A stretch of DNA of 64,000 nucleotides from Actinomadura fibrosa (GCF_900659615.1 NZ_CAACUY010000006.1:1-64000); one strand, 5' to 3'. Positions 51,207 through 61,023 are shown, counted from the first letter of the stretch. Translations and numbers: made by a program. The notes: generated by a model not told the origin, from the sequence alone.

Positions 51207-53471
51207 GTGATGTCGAAGACCGAAGCTCACCCCTTGCTCGACGGCCTGAACCCGCAGCAGCGGGCCGCCGTCGTGCACTCCGGCGGCCCCCTGCTCATCG
51301 TCGCGGGCGCCGGCTCGGGCAAGACCCGCGTGCTCACCCACCGCATCGCCCACCTGCTGGGCGAGCGGGACGTGCACCCCGGCCAGATCCTGGCGATCAC
51401 GTTCACGAACAAGGCCGCCGCGGAGATGAAGGAGCGCGTGGACGCCCTCGTCGGCCCGCGCTCGCGCGCCATGTGGGTGATGACGTTCCACTCCGCCTGC
51501 GTGCGGATCCTGCGCCGCGAGGCCAAGCGGCTGGGCTTCCCGACGAGCTTCTCGATCTACGACCAGGCCGACGCGCAGCGCCTCATGGCGCTCGTCTGCC
51601 GCGAGCTCGACCTCGACCCCAAGCGGTACCCGCCGAAGTCGTTCAGCGCCCAGGTCTCGAACCTGAAGAACGAGCTGATCGACTACGAGACGTTCAAGAA
51701 CCGCGCGTCCACGCACATGGAGCAGACGCTCGCCGAGGCGTACGAGATGTACCAGGCGCGGCTCCAGCAGGCCGGCGCGATGGACTTCGACGACCTGATC
51801 ATGATGACGGTCAACCTGCTCCAGGTCTTCCCCGAGGCGGCGGAGCACTACCGGCGCAGGTTCCGGCACGTCCTCGTCGACGAGTACCAGGACACCAACC
51901 ACGCGCAGTACGAGCTGGTGCGCGAGCTGACCGCTCCCGTGGAGGGTGTGGGGGCCGCCGAGCTGTGCGTCGTCGGTGACGCCGACCAGTCGATCTACGC
52001 GTTCCGCGGCGCGACGATCCGCAACATCCTGGAGTTCGAGCGCGACTACCCGAACGCCACCACGATCCTGCTGGAGCAGAACTACCGCTCGACGCAGACG
52101 ATCCTGTCCGCGGCCAACGCCGTCATCGAGCGCAACGCCGACCGCAAGCCCAAGAAGCTCTGGTCCGACCAGGGCGAGGGCCACAAGATCACCGGCTATG
52201 TGGCCGACAACGAGCACGACGAGGCCGCCTTCGTCGCGTCCGAGGTCGACAAGCTCTCCGACGCCGGCGACGCCCGTCCCGGCGACGTCGCCGTCTTCTA
52301 CCGCACCAACGCGCAGTCCCGTGTCTTCGAAGAGGTGTTCATTCGCGTCGGCCTGCCCTACAAGGTCGTCGGCGGCGTCCGCTTCTACGAGCGCAAGGAG
52401 ATCCGCGACCTCCTCGCCTACCTGCGCGTTCTCGCCAACCCCGAGGACACCGTCTCCCTGCGCCGCATCCTCAACGTCCCTAAGCGCGGCATCGGCGACC
52501 GCGCCGAGGCGTGCGTCGAGGCCCACGCGTCCCGCGAGCGCGTCTCGTTCTGGCAGGCGCTCCGCGCGCCCGAGGACGTCCCCGGCATGGCGACCCGCTC
52601 CACCAACGCCGTCCGCGAGTTCGTCGCCCTGCTGGACGAGCTGCGCGCCGCCGCCGAGTCCGCGACCCCGGCCGAGCTGGTCGAGCAGATCCTCGTCAAG
52701 AGCGGCTACCTCGCCGAGCTCCAGGCCTCCAAGGACCCGCAGGACGAGACCCGCATCGAGAACCTCCACGAGCTTGAGGCCGTGGCCCGCGAGTTCGAGG
52801 AGCGCCTCGACGGCGAGTCCGCCGAGGGGCGCCTGCCCGACTTCCTCGAACAGGTCGCGCTCGTCGCCGACGCCGACTCCATCCCCGGCGGCGCCAAGGG
52901 CAACCCGGTGCCGCCCGGCGAGCAGCCCGAGCAGACCGAGCAGGGCGTCGTCACGCTGATGACCCTGCACACCGCGAAGGGCCTGGAGTTCCCCGTCGTC
53001 TTCCTCACCGGCATGGAGGACGGCGTCTTCCCGCACCTGCGCGCCATGAGCAACCCCAAGGAGCTCGAAGAGGAGCGCCGCCTCGCCTACGTCGGCATCA
53101 CCCGCGCCCGGCAGCGCCTCTACCTCTCCCGCGCCACGATGCGCAGCTCGTGGGGCGCCCCGCAGGTCAACCCGCCGTCCCGGTTCCTCGGCGAGGTCCC
53201 GTCGACGCTGATCGACTGGGAGCGCGAGGCCTCGTCCGCGTCCACCTCGGCGATGTCGCGGATGGCGGCCCGCCCGGGCGTCCGCTCGCCGGGCAACCGT
53301 GACGTCCCATCCCTGTCGCCGGGCGACAAGGTCACGCACGACTCGTTCGGCCTCGGCACCGTCGTCTCCGTCGACGGCGCGGGCGACAAGGCCGCCGCCA
53401 GCGTCGACTTCGGCGGCGAGTACGGCGTCAAGCGCCTCGTCCTCCGCTACGCCCCAGTCGAGAAGCTCTGA
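51207..53471 (+). CDS. pcrA: ATP-dependent DNA helicase PcrA (UvrD family)
   Basis: 754 residues, SF1A helicase acting in repair and replication. Walker A AGAGSGKT, ITFTNKAAAEMKER, VDEYQDTN (Walker B), GDADQSIYAFRGA, QNYRST, TLHTAKGLEF and YVGITRARQRLYL are all present in order. The C-terminal Tudor-like domain (VTHDSFGLGTVVSV) is typical of PcrA. Starts at GTG 51207 or ATG 51210. Convergent with the Ser/Thr kinase gene. Confidence 0.97.
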   Translation: MMSKTEAHPLLDGLNPQQRAAVVHSGGPLLIVAGAGSGKTRVLTHRIAHLLGERDVHPGQILAITFTNKAAAEMKERVDALVGPRSRAMWVMTFHSACVRILRREAKRLGFPTSFSIYDQADAQRLMALVCRELDLDPKRYPPKSFSAQVSNLKNELIDYETFKNRASTHMEQTLAEAYEMYQARLQQAGAMDFDDLIMMTVNLLQVFPEAAEHYRRRFRHVLVDEYQDTNHAQYELVRELTAPVEGVGAAELCVVGDADQSIYAFRGATIRNILEFERDYPNATTILLEQNYRSTQTILSAANAVIERNADRKPKKLWSDQGEGHKITGYVADNEHDEAAFVASEVDKLSDAGDARPGDVAVFYRTNAQSRVFEEVFIRVGLPYKVVGGVRFYERKEIRDLLAYLRVLANPEDTVSLRRILNVPKRGIGDRAEACVEAHASRERVSFWQALRAPEDVPGMATRSTNAVREFVALLDELRAAAESATPAELVEQILVKSGYLAELQASKDPQDETRIENLHELEAVAREFEERLDGESAEGRLPDFLEQVALVADADSIPGGAKGNPVPPGEQPEQTEQGVVTLMTLHTAKGLEFPVVFLTGMEDGVFPHLRAMSNPKELEEERRLAYVGITRARQRLYLSRATMRSSWGAPQVNPPSRFLGEVPSTLIDWEREASSASTSAMSRMAARPGVRSPGNRDVPSLSPGDKVTHDSFGLGTVVSVDGAGDKAAASVDFGGEYGVKRLVLRYAPVEKL

Positions 53472-53475
53472 ACGA

Positions 53476-55011
53476 TCACACGAGCCTGATCGTGATGACG
53501 GCCGCGTCCGTCCACTTCCCGCCGACGTAGGCGCGGGCCCACACGTCCACGCTGCCCTTGTGGAAGCGGGCGTGCGCGGCGGTGCCCTTCGCGATCACGT
53601 ACTCGGGTCCGGACAGCCGCTTCTCGTCCCGGTAGTTCTCCCAGACCATGGAACCGTCCTGGAAGAACCCGAACAGGTAGCCGGACGAGCCCCGCACGGG
53701 CGTGACCTCGACCCGGTAGTCGCCGTCGGCGTCGACGCGCTGCCCGTTCGACGGGGTGATGTACTCGGGGACGTCCCCGGCGCGCTCGTCCTTCTCCGGC
53801 GCGGCGGGTTCGGGCGCCGTCGTCGACTTCCGCGGCGCGCGGGCGGACGTGGAGGCCGGAGCCGGGGACGGAGTGCGCTCGGCGGAGATCGTCGGGGACG
53901 GGCTCGCCTCGGGCGACGGTGACTCCGGCGGCACCGACGGCACGGCGGCGGAACTCTGCTGGGGCGCGTTCGCCGCGGTCACGTGCCGCGTCCCGTGACC
54001 CGCCGGATGCAGGAACAGGGCCGTCGCCGCCGCGGCGGCCAGCACGACGGCGGCGCCCGCGCCCGCGATCCACCACGCCCGGCGCCTGCGCGCACCGGCG
54101 GGCTCGGGGCGGGGCTCAGGGCGGGGCTCGGGCCGCCGCGGCAGCATCGTCGCCTGCCTGGCGCCCTGGTGCAGCGCCTCCTCCGGCCGTCCGCCCGCGC
54201 TCTCGCGGCCGAGCAGCCCGAGCACCAGGTCCGTGCTGGACGGCCTGCGCTCCGGCCGCTTGTCCAGCGCCGCCGTCACCAGATCGTGCAGCGGACCGGG
54301 CGCCCGCGCCATCCCCGCCAGCTCGGGAGGCTCGTGCAGGATGCGGTTCATCACCGCGGGGACGGTGTCCGCGCCGAACGCCGGACGCCCCGTCGCGGCG
54401 AACACCATCGTGACGCCCCACGAGAAGACGTCGGACGGCTCGCCGACCGGGCCGCCGGAGATCTGCTCGGGCGACATGTAGGCGGGCGTGCCGACCGGCC
54501 CGCGCGACACCGTGGTCAGCGTGTCCAGCGGCCGTGCGAGCCCGAAGTCGATCACCCGTGGGCCGTCCGGGCCGATCAGCACGTTGCTCGGCTTGAAGTC
54601 CCGGTGCACGACGCCCGCCCGGTGGATCGCCGCGAGGGCGGTCGCGGTCCCGACGGCCAGCCGCTCCAGCGTGCCCCCGGTCCGCGGGCCGTCCCGCGCG
54701 ACGACGGTGCTGAGCGGCTCGCCGTCGACGTACTCGCTGACGATGTAGGGGGCGGGCCCGTCGGTGGAGACGTCCAGCACGGCCGCCGTGCAGAACCCGG
54801 CGACCCGCCGCGCCGCGGTGATCTCCTGCGTGAAGCGGTCGAGCGTGGCCTCGTCCTCGGCGAACCGGGCGTGCAGGACCTTCACCGCCACCCGGCGGCC
54901 GTCCGGTGCCTCCGCCAGGTAGACCGTGCCCTGCCCGCCCTCGCCGAGCAGGCCGGTGAGCCGGTAGGGGCCGAGCCGTTCGGGGTCACCACCGCGCAAC
55001 GATGCCGCCAT
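53476..55011 (-). CDS. Membrane Ser/Thr protein kinase
   Basis: 511 residues. The N-terminal kinase domain (about 12-270) has GEGGQGTVYLAEA, VAVKVL, GVVHRDFKPSNVLI, DFGLARP and GTPAYMSPEQ. Then come a Pro/Arg stretch (RPEPRPEPRPEP), one membrane helix (IAGAGAAVVLAAAAATALFL), a Pro/Ser-rich linker and an extracellular strand-rich domain. PknB-type layout without PASTA repeats. ATG 55011 follows GGAGG. Ligand unknown. Confidence 0.93.
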   Translation of the reverse strand: MAASLRGGDPERLGPYRLTGLLGEGGQGTVYLAEAPDGRRVAVKVLHARFAEDEATLDRFTQEITAARRVAGFCTAAVLDVSTDGPAPYIVSEYVDGEPLSTVVARDGPRTGGTLERLAVGTATALAAIHRAGVVHRDFKPSNVLIGPDGPRVIDFGLARPLDTLTTVSRGPVGTPAYMSPEQISGGPVGEPSDVFSWGVTMVFAATGRPAFGADTVPAVMNRILHEPPELAGMARAPGPLHDLVTAALDKRPERRPSSTDLVLGLLGRESAGGRPEEALHQGARQATMLPRRPEPRPEPRPEPAGARRRRAWWIAGAGAAVVLAAAAATALFLHPAGHGTRHVTAANAPQQSSAAVPSVPPESPSPEASPSPTISAERTPSPAPASTSARAPRKSTTAPEPAAPEKDERAGDVPEYITPSNGQRVDADGDYRVEVTPVRGSSGYLFGFFQDGSMVWENYRDEKRLSGPEYVIAKGTAAHARFHKGSVDVWARAYVGGKWTDAAVITIRLV

Positions 55012-55134
55012 GCCGCCTCCGCGTCGGGTCGTCCGCGCATGTTGGCCGACACCATCATCGCCAAGCGGGTACGGAAGATCCACCATGCGACCGGCACCGG
55101 ACCGCCGCCCCCGACGGCGCTGCAGCGCCTCAGG

Positions 55135-56004
55135 TCACTCGGCTTCCAGGGCGTCGAGGAACGCGGTGGCGGGCGGGGAGGGCCGCGAGCGGCTCCAGAT
55201 CATGTGCTCCACGCGGGTCGGGGGATCGCGGAGCTCGATGACGTGCACGCCGGGCACCTCGGGCGCGAAGGCGGCGGGCAGCATGCCGACGCCCAGGCCG
55301 AGCCGGACGAGCCGCGCCAGCAGGTCCGCGTTCGTCACCTCGTAGGCGACCTCCCGGGTGAGGCCCGCGGCGGCGAACGCCTCGTCCGACTGGACGCGCG
55401 CGGCCGTCCCGGCGGGATAGTCCACGAACACCTCGGCCGACAGCCGCCGCAGGTCCACGTCCGCCTCCCCGGCCAGTGGGTGGCCCGGCTCCACTGCCGC
55501 GACCAGCTCGCCGCGCGCGAGGACCCGCCCGGAGACGCCTTTCGGCCGCACGCTCGGCGGCAGCCCGAGGAACGCGACGTCCAGGGAACCTTGCCGGACC
55601 TGCTCGGCCAGCTCGTCGCTCGCCCCGACCCGCAGCGTGATCCGCACCTGCGGATGGCGCACGTGGAAGCCCTTCAGCGCGCTCGGCAGATCGACCGCCG
55701 TCACGGTCGGGATGGTGCCGATGGCGAGCCGGCCGCGCAGCTCCCCGGAGGCCGCCGCCACCTCGGCGCGAGCGCGTTCCGCGGCGTCGAGCGCCTGCCG
55801 GGCCGCGGGCAGGAACGCCTCCCCGGCGGGCGTCAGCCGCACCCGGCGGCTGGTGCGCTCGAACAGCCTCGCCCCGAGCTCCCGTTCGAGGCGCGCGACC
55901 TGATGGCTCAGCGCGGACTGGACGACCTGGCAGCGTTCGGCGGCGCGGGTGAAGCTGCTCGTCTCGGCGACGGCGACCACGTAGCGCATCTGCTGGAGCT
56001 CCAT
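55135..56004 (-). CDS. LysR-family regulator of the divergent MFS gene
   Basis: 289 residues. The helix-turn-helix is MRYVVAVAETSSFTRAAERCQVVQSALSHQVARLERELGARLF, and the effector domain starts at about residue 90. It is divergent from an MFS exporter gene with a palindrome between them. It probably controls the exporter and itself. No OxyR-type Cys pair. Confidence 0.9.
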   Translation of the reverse strand: MELQQMRYVVAVAETSSFTRAAERCQVVQSALSHQVARLERELGARLFERTSRRVRLTPAGEAFLPAARQALDAAERARAEVAAASGELRGRLAIGTIPTVTAVDLPSALKGFHVRHPQVRITLRVGASDELAEQVRQGSLDVAFLGLPPSVRPKGVSGRVLARGELVAAVEPGHPLAGEADVDLRRLSAEVFVDYPAGTAARVQSDEAFAAAGLTREVAYEVTNADLLARLVRLGLGVGMLPAAFAPEVPGVHVIELRDPPTRVEHMIWSRSRPSPPATAFLDALEAE

Positions 56005-56021
56005 GCATCCATCGTGGATGC
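56005..56021. promoter_or_regulatory. LysR operator in the LysR/MFS gap
   Basis: GCATCCA-TCG-TGGATGC, a perfect 7-bp inverted repeat directly before the LysR start. A half-copy TGCATCCA occurs at the MFS start (56078-56085). Confidence 0.6.
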
Positions 56022-56083
56022 AGATCGATCGGATGACAAACATGTGTTGGACTCATCGATCGCTCCGGCGTGAGACTGCATCC

Positions 56084-57298
56084 ATGACGAACCACGGCCT
56101 TCTCAGGGCGTGGCTGGGCGTTTCCGCGATCACAGCCAGCCTCTTCGTTTTCCTCACGACCGAGCTGATGCCCGTCGGCCTGCTCACCCCCATCAGTTCG
56201 AGCCTGGACATCTCCGTGGGCGTCGCCGGCCTGATGGTCACCCTGTACGGCGTGTCGGCCGGGCTCGGCGTGCCGTTCATCGTGGCCTGGACGAGACGCG
56301 TCGACCGGCGCGTCCTGCTGTCCGCGCTGCTGGCGGTCCTGACGCTGGGCAACCTCGTCACGGCCGTCGCACTGAACTACCCGCTGGTCCTGACCACGCG
56401 GCTCGTCATGGGCTTCGCCAGCGGCGTCTTCTGGGCCATCGGCGTCAGCATGGCGATGCGCTTGGTGCCCGAACGGCACGCGAGCAGGGCCGCGGCGGTC
56501 GTGATGTCCGGCATCTCGATCGCCGCCGTGGTCGGGATCCCGCTCGGGACGGCCGTCGAAGACCTCACCGGCTGGCGGACCACCTTCCTCATCTGGTCCG
56601 CCCTAAGCCTCCTGGTGTTCCTCGCGGTCGCCGCCCTGGTCCCGTCGCTGCCGTCGGCGAACGCGGTCCCGGTCCGCGACGTCTTCGGGCTGCCGCTCAG
56701 GAACGCGCCGCTGCGCACGGTGCTGATCACCGTCGTCCTCTTCGTCCTCGGCCACTTCGGCGCCTACACGTTCGTCCGGCCCTACCTGGAGGACCACGCG
56801 TCCGCCTCGTCCGGCTTCGTCACCGCGGTGCTCATGCTCTACGGCCTCGGCGGCGCGGCCGGGAACTTCGCCGCCGGCTACGCCGTGAGCAGGAACCCGA
56901 GGGCCGGCTTCGCTATCGGCTGCGCGGGGCTCGTCGCGTCCCTGCTGCTCCTGATCACCATCGGGGACGGACGCGCCAGCGCGGTCGTCGCACTGGTCCT
57001 GTGGGGGATCTCCTTCGGCGTCGTGCAGCTCTGCCAGGTCAACCTGACCCAGGCCGCCGCGCCCGACACGTTCGAGGCCGCGATGTCGCTGAACACGATG
57101 GCCTACAACACGTCCATCGCCCTCGGCGCCCTGTTCGGCGGCCTGTTCGCCGACCACGCGGGCGTCCCGAGTGTCGTCTGGTTCGGCGTCGCGCTGACGA
57201 CGGCCTCCCTGCTCTTCACCCTGACCCCCGCCCGAAAGCCCACCCGCCCCACCTCGGACGACGCCATGGCGCCCGGTCCCGGCGCCGCAGTCCGTTGA
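56084..57298 (+). CDS. MFS exporter (DHA1 type)
   Basis: 404 residues, twelve predicted membrane helices. Starts LLRAWLGVSAITASLFVFLTTELMPVGLLTPISSSLDISVG, as in the AraJ/YdhP/SotB-type sugar and drug efflux branch. Motif A-like TRRVDRRVLL and the GIPLGTAVEDLTGWRTTF motif C region are visible. ATG 56084. Probably under the divergent LysR protein. Confidence 0.9.
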   Translation: MTNHGLLRAWLGVSAITASLFVFLTTELMPVGLLTPISSSLDISVGVAGLMVTLYGVSAGLGVPFIVAWTRRVDRRVLLSALLAVLTLGNLVTAVALNYPLVLTTRLVMGFASGVFWAIGVSMAMRLVPERHASRAAAVVMSGISIAAVVGIPLGTAVEDLTGWRTTFLIWSALSLLVFLAVAALVPSLPSANAVPVRDVFGLPLRNAPLRTVLITVVLFVLGHFGAYTFVRPYLEDHASASSGFVTAVLMLYGLGGAAGNFAAGYAVSRNPRAGFAIGCAGLVASLLLLITIGDGRASAVVALVLWGISFGVVQLCQVNLTQAAAPDTFEAAMSLNTMAYNTSIALGALFGGLFADHAGVPSVVWFGVALTTASLLFTLTPARKPTRPTSDDAMAPGPGAAVR

Positions 57299-57335
57299 CC
57301 TCGTCCTCCGCCGCCGGGCCGAGCGCTTCCGGTGA

Positions 57336-57830
57336 TCAGGTGGGGCGGCGGCGTAGGAGGTTCATGGGGAGGGTGTGCAGGACGACCTGGTCGTCCTGGT
57401 TGAGGAGTTCGGCTCGGGTGCGGACGATGCCGCGGTCGGGCTTGGAGCGGGACGGGCGGGCCTCAAGGACGGCCACGCGCAGGCGCAGCTCGTCGCCGGG
57501 ACGGACGGGCGCGGGCCAGCGCAGCTCGTCCACGCCGGGGGACGCGAGGCTCGCCACCCGGGACAGGACGTGGTCGGCGAACAGCCGCATCATGACCGAG
57601 CCGGTGTGCCAGCCGCTGGCGATCAACCCGCCGAACGGTCCCGCGTTCGCATAGTCCGGGTCGATGTGGATCGGCTGCGGGTCGAACCGGTGCGCGAACT
57701 CCAGGATCTCCTGCTCGGACACCTTGACGTGGCCGTACTCGTAGGTGGCGCCCTCGGCGTAGTCCTCGAAGTAGCGGTCGTCGATGGGGGCGGCGAAGTC
57801 GCCGCCGAGGGCGCGGGTGATCGTCGTCAT
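57336..57830 (-). CDS. MaoC-family dehydratase
   Basis: 164 residues, hot-dog fold. RYFEDYAEGATYEYGHVKVSEQEILEFAHRFDPQPIHIDPDYA holds the hydratase motif (Asp and His), with GGLIASGWHTGSVMM. Acts on enoyl-CoA or similar thioesters. It follows a TetR gene in the same direction, so it may be its target. Confidence 0.88.
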   Translation of the reverse strand: MTTITRALGGDFAAPIDDRYFEDYAEGATYEYGHVKVSEQEILEFAHRFDPQPIHIDPDYANAGPFGGLIASGWHTGSVMMRLFADHVLSRVASLASPGVDELRWPAPVRPGDELRLRVAVLEARPSRSKPDRGIVRTRAELLNQDDQVVLHTLPMNLLRRRPT

Positions 57831-57908
57831 GGGGACAGCATGACGCGGCGGCCTTGCCCGAGCACGGGCGAGGGCGGCGCGCGGGGACGGGCGCGCCGTC
57901 GTCGCAGT

Positions 57909-58493
57909 TCAGTGGGACAGGGATGTCAGAAAGGCGTCGAGGAGCTCGATCTGGCGGTTGGGCGGGTAGGCGTCCGGGTCGAACAGGGCGTGGACGACGA
58001 GGCCGTGGGTGAAGGCGGCGGCGGTGGCGACCAGGCCGTCCGGGTCGGTGCCGGGCAGCTCGCCCAGCCGGACCGCGGCCTCGACGTGCGGGCGGAGCCG
58101 GTCGCGCCACTTCGCGTACCGCACCCGCTGCCGGTCGCGGAGCTGGGGATCGGCGAGCGAACCGTCCCAGGAGCCGACCCAGACGCGGTTCATGTCCACC
58201 GCGTCCGGGGTGAGGGGCAGGACGTCGAGGAGCGCGGCGCGGAGGGCGGGCAGGCCGGGCGCGGGGGCGTCGCGGAGCGGGCGGTTCGCGGTGCGCTCGT
58301 CGGCGACGTCGAGGGCGTAGGCGACCAGGGCCTTCTTGCTCGGGAAGTAGTGCGTGAGCAGGCCGGTGGACGCGTCCATCGCCGCCGCGACCGCGCGCAG
58401 CGTCAGGCCGCCGAAGCCGCGGTCGGCGAGGACCCGCCACACCGCCGCGGAGACGTCCCGGCGCCGGGCATCGTGATCACCGCGTGCGGGCAT
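57909..58493 (-). CDS. TetR-family regulator
   Basis: 194 residues. VLADRGFGGLTLRAVAAAMDASTGLLTHYFPSKKALVAYAL is the helix-turn-helix. The ligand domain has the WVGSWDGSLADPQLRDR pattern of BetI-like TetR_C members. The start ATG 58493 is close to a TACTAT -10-like hexamer on its strand, so the mRNA may be leaderless. Divergent from a GNAT gene; MaoC follows. Confidence 0.88.
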   Translation of the reverse strand: MPARGDHDARRRDVSAAVWRVLADRGFGGLTLRAVAAAMDASTGLLTHYFPSKKALVAYALDVADERTANRPLRDAPAPGLPALRAALLDVLPLTPDAVDMNRVWVGSWDGSLADPQLRDRQRVRYAKWRDRLRPHVEAAVRLGELPGTDPDGLVATAAAFTHGLVVHALFDPDAYPPNRQIELLDAFLTSLSH

Positions 58494-58497
58494 GGCC

Positions 58498-58531
58498 GCT
58501 ATAGTACATAACAAACGTTCGGTACGTATTT
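58498..58531. promoter_or_regulatory. Divergent promoter of TetR and GNAT genes
   Basis: A low-GC stretch with TATAGT (58500-58505) as a + strand -10, overlapping TACTAT on the - strand. AACGTT lies at the centre and a GTAC/GTAC pair flanks it. A likely site for the TetR protein. Confidence 0.4.
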
Positions 58532-58545
58532 CGAGGAGCCCCCCC

Positions 58546-59091
58546 ATGTTCGCACTGCCGCTCGCCGAGAACGCCGAGCTCAGGCCGCTGGAACCGTGGC
58601 AGGCCGCGGAGTTCGCCGCGCACGCCGACCGCGTCCGATCCGACATCGCCAGATACATCCCGTGGGCCGGTTTCGTCGTGGACGAGCCGAGCGCCCGCGG
58701 CTTCCTCCAGACCTACGCCGACCGCGCGGCGGCCGACACGGGCCGCCTCTACGGCATCTGGGTGGACGGCGTCCTGGAGGGCGGGACCGTCTTCCGCGTC
58801 TTCGACCCGGCGATGGGCGTGTGCGAGATCGGCGTGTGGCTCTCGTCCGCCGCCCGCGGCCGCGGCCTCGTCACCACCGCGGCCCGCCACATGGCGGCCT
58901 GGGCGTTCGGTCCGCGGGGGATGCACCGGGTCGAGTGGCGCTGCGACCCCCGCAACGCGCCCAGCGTCGCCGTGGCGAAGCGCCTCGGGATGACCCTCGA
59001 AGGCACCCTCCGCGAGTCCTTCCTGCTGGACGGCGAGCGCCGCGACGAGCAGATCTGGGCCCTCCTCGCCTCCGAATGGAATGCCGCCTGA
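58546..59091 (+). CDS. GNAT acetyltransferase (RimJ/RimL type)
   Basis: 181 residues. The acetyl-CoA site is SSAARGRGLVTTAARHMAAWAF. RCDPRNAPSVAVAKRLGMTLEGTLRESFLLDGERRDEQIW is typical of RimJ/RimL-like N-acetyltransferases. ATG 58546 follows GAGGAG. Substrate may be a protein N-terminus or an antibiotic; not decided. Confidence 0.92.
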   Translation: MFALPLAENAELRPLEPWQAAEFAAHADRVRSDIARYIPWAGFVVDEPSARGFLQTYADRAAADTGRLYGIWVDGVLEGGTVFRVFDPAMGVCEIGVWLSSAARGRGLVTTAARHMAAWAFGPRGMHRVEWRCDPRNAPSVAVAKRLGMTLEGTLRESFLLDGERRDEQIWALLASEWNAA

Positions 59092-59209
59092 GCCACCCCG
59101 GGCGCGGCCTCCGGGAGCCGCTTAGGGCGGGCGGCCTGGTAAACGGGTTGCGGCCGGTCGGTAGGTTAAGGGGTGATCTTGTTTTATCCCTTACTCCCCG
59201 GGGGCGCCC

Positions 59210-59977
59210 GTGCATGCCGAGCAAGTCGTCCTGCTCCTGCTGGCCGCGATCTCCGCGGGCTGGGTCGACGCGGTCGTCGGCGGTGGCGGGCTGATCCAGC
59301 TCCCGGCGCTGCTGCTGCTCAACCCCGGCCAGCCCGTGGCGACGGCGCTCGCCACCAACAAGCTCGGCTCGATCGCGGGCACCTCGTCCGCCGCCTACGC
59401 CTACCTGCGCAAGGCCAAGCCGGACCTGCGCGTCGCCCTGCCCGCCGCCGGCCTCGCGGTGTGCTTCGCCGCCGTCGGAGCGCTGTGCGCCGCCGCGATC
59501 TCCTCGGACGTGCTGAAACCCGTCATCATGGTCGTGCTGCTCGCGGTCGCCGCGATTGTGGTGCTCAAGCCGGACCTCGGCCGCGTCCCCGCGATGGTGC
59601 TGCGGACCCGCCGCCGCCTCGCGCTCGCCGTCCTCGTCCCGGGCGTCGGCATCGCCTTCTACGACGGCCTCGTCGGGCCCGGAACTGGAACGTTCCTCGT
59701 CATCGCGTTCACGACCCTGCTCGGCATGGACTTCGTCGACGCGTCCGCGACCTCGAAGATCATCAACACCGGTACCAACCTGGGCGCGCTCCTCGTCTTC
59801 GCCGCGCAGGGCCACGTCCTGTGGGCCATCGGCCTCGCCATGGCCGCCTGCAACATCGTCGGCGCGCAGCTCGGCGCCCGGATGGCGATCAGCCGCGGCG
59901 CCGGCTTCGTCCGCGCCGTCCTCCTCTGCGTCGTCACCGCCCTCGTCCTGAAGCTCGGCTACGAACAGTTCACGTAA
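59210..59977 (+). CDS. TSUP-family membrane transporter (TauE/SafE)
   Basis: 255 residues with about eight membrane helices. AGWVDAVVGGGGLIQLPALLLL and the second repeat YDGLVGPGTGTFLVIAFTTLLGMDFVDASATSKIIN show the two TSUP halves. Moves anions such as sulfite, sulfonates or organosulfur compounds. GTG start. Confidence 0.92.
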   Translation: MHAEQVVLLLLAAISAGWVDAVVGGGGLIQLPALLLLNPGQPVATALATNKLGSIAGTSSAAYAYLRKAKPDLRVALPAAGLAVCFAAVGALCAAAISSDVLKPVIMVVLLAVAAIVVLKPDLGRVPAMVLRTRRRLALAVLVPGVGIAFYDGLVGPGTGTFLVIAFTTLLGMDFVDASATSKIINTGTNLGALLVFAAQGHVLWAIGLAMAACNIVGAQLGARMAISRGAGFVRAVLLCVVTALVLKLGYEQFT

Positions 59978-59980
59978 CTG

Positions 59981-60505
59981 GTGAGGAGCTTCCGCCCGAG
60001 CGTGACCGGGAACGACGTCGGGGTGACTCCCCATCCTCCGCCGCTCGCCCTCGACGATCGCGGCAATGCCCTGGTCTCCTTCGCCCCGGGAGCGGAGGAC
60101 GAGCCCCCCGGTGACGCGCCCATGGGCGTCGCGCTGGCGGCCATGTGGAACGGTGACCGCCTGCTGCTGGTCTTCAACCGCTTCCGGCAGTGCTGGGAGC
60201 TACCGGGCGGAGTGATCGACCCGGGTGAGACGCCTCGTCAGGCGGCGGCGCGCGAGCTGGTGGAGGAGACCGGTCACGCACCCGCCGGACGGCTCCGCTT
60301 CGTCGGTTTCGCGCGCTTCACCCTGGCGCCTGACCAGCGCACCGAGCACGGTGCCCTGTTCACCGGCCACGCCGAGGACGTCTCGCGATCGTTCCGGCCC
60401 AACGACGAGATCGCGGCCATCCGATGGTGGAACCGGCGAGAGCCCCCACCGGAGCGCCTGCACCCCTTGGACGCCTACCTCGCGGACCTCAGTTCGGCGC
60501 GGTGA
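59981..60505 (+). CDS. Nudix hydrolase
   Basis: 174 residues. The Nudix box is GGVIDPGETPRQAAARELVEETG, written here as G-x5-E-x7-REL-VEE-TG, and is complete. It starts 3 nt after the TSUP stop (GTG), so the two are co-transcribed. Hydrolyses a nucleoside diphosphate derivative; substrate unknown. Confidence 0.92.
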   Translation: MRSFRPSVTGNDVGVTPHPPPLALDDRGNALVSFAPGAEDEPPGDAPMGVALAAMWNGDRLLLVFNRFRQCWELPGGVIDPGETPRQAAARELVEETGHAPAGRLRFVGFARFTLAPDQRTEHGALFTGHAEDVSRSFRPNDEIAAIRWWNRREPPPERLHPLDAYLADLSSAR

Positions 60506-60597
60506 GAACCAGGGCCTCGCGCAACTCGTCCGAGGACGAATCCGACGGCCAGGCGCCGTTCTGGATAGTCCGATCAAGCTCGGGTAGGGCAGCGGCC

Positions 60598-60894
60598 ATG
60601 GACAGAGACGACAAGCACGCGCGCGAGCTCGCCGAGGAACTCGCCGAGCATCCCGATGATCCGCGGTTCCGGAACCGCCGTCCCGGCATCCGGGCGTCCC
60701 GGAAGATCTCCCGCGAGGAGGCCGACGCGGACACGGCCGGAATCGTGGGCGGCACCGGCGTGAGCGGCGGCAGCGGCGGAACGGCGGGGGCGGAGTTCGG
60801 GCGTACGGAAGGACGGCCTGCCCCGAACGTCCCTCCGGAGGACGAGCTCGACGACACCGTGCAGAGCGGCGAGTCGTTTCCGCGCGAGACCTGA
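60598..60894 (+). CDS. Small acidic protein, unknown
   Basis: 98 residues, charged N-terminal helix (MDRDDKHARELAEELAEHPDD), then a Gly/Ser-rich middle and an acidic end. Probably partly disordered. No family recognised. It follows the Nudix gene after 92 nt. Confidence 0.55.
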   Translation: MDRDDKHARELAEELAEHPDDPRFRNRRPGIRASRKISREEADADTAGIVGGTGVSGGSGGTAGAEFGRTEGRPAPNVPPEDELDDTVQSGESFPRET

Positions 60895-61023
60895 TGCAGG
60901 AGTCGTCGTCCGAACGAGGCGGCTTGCAGGATGGGGCGTGCAGATCAGACGGGCCGGGCCTGACGATGTCGCGGTGACCGGCGGCCGGGGCGCTGTAAGC
61001 CGACACCACGGCCAGCCCCGGTA

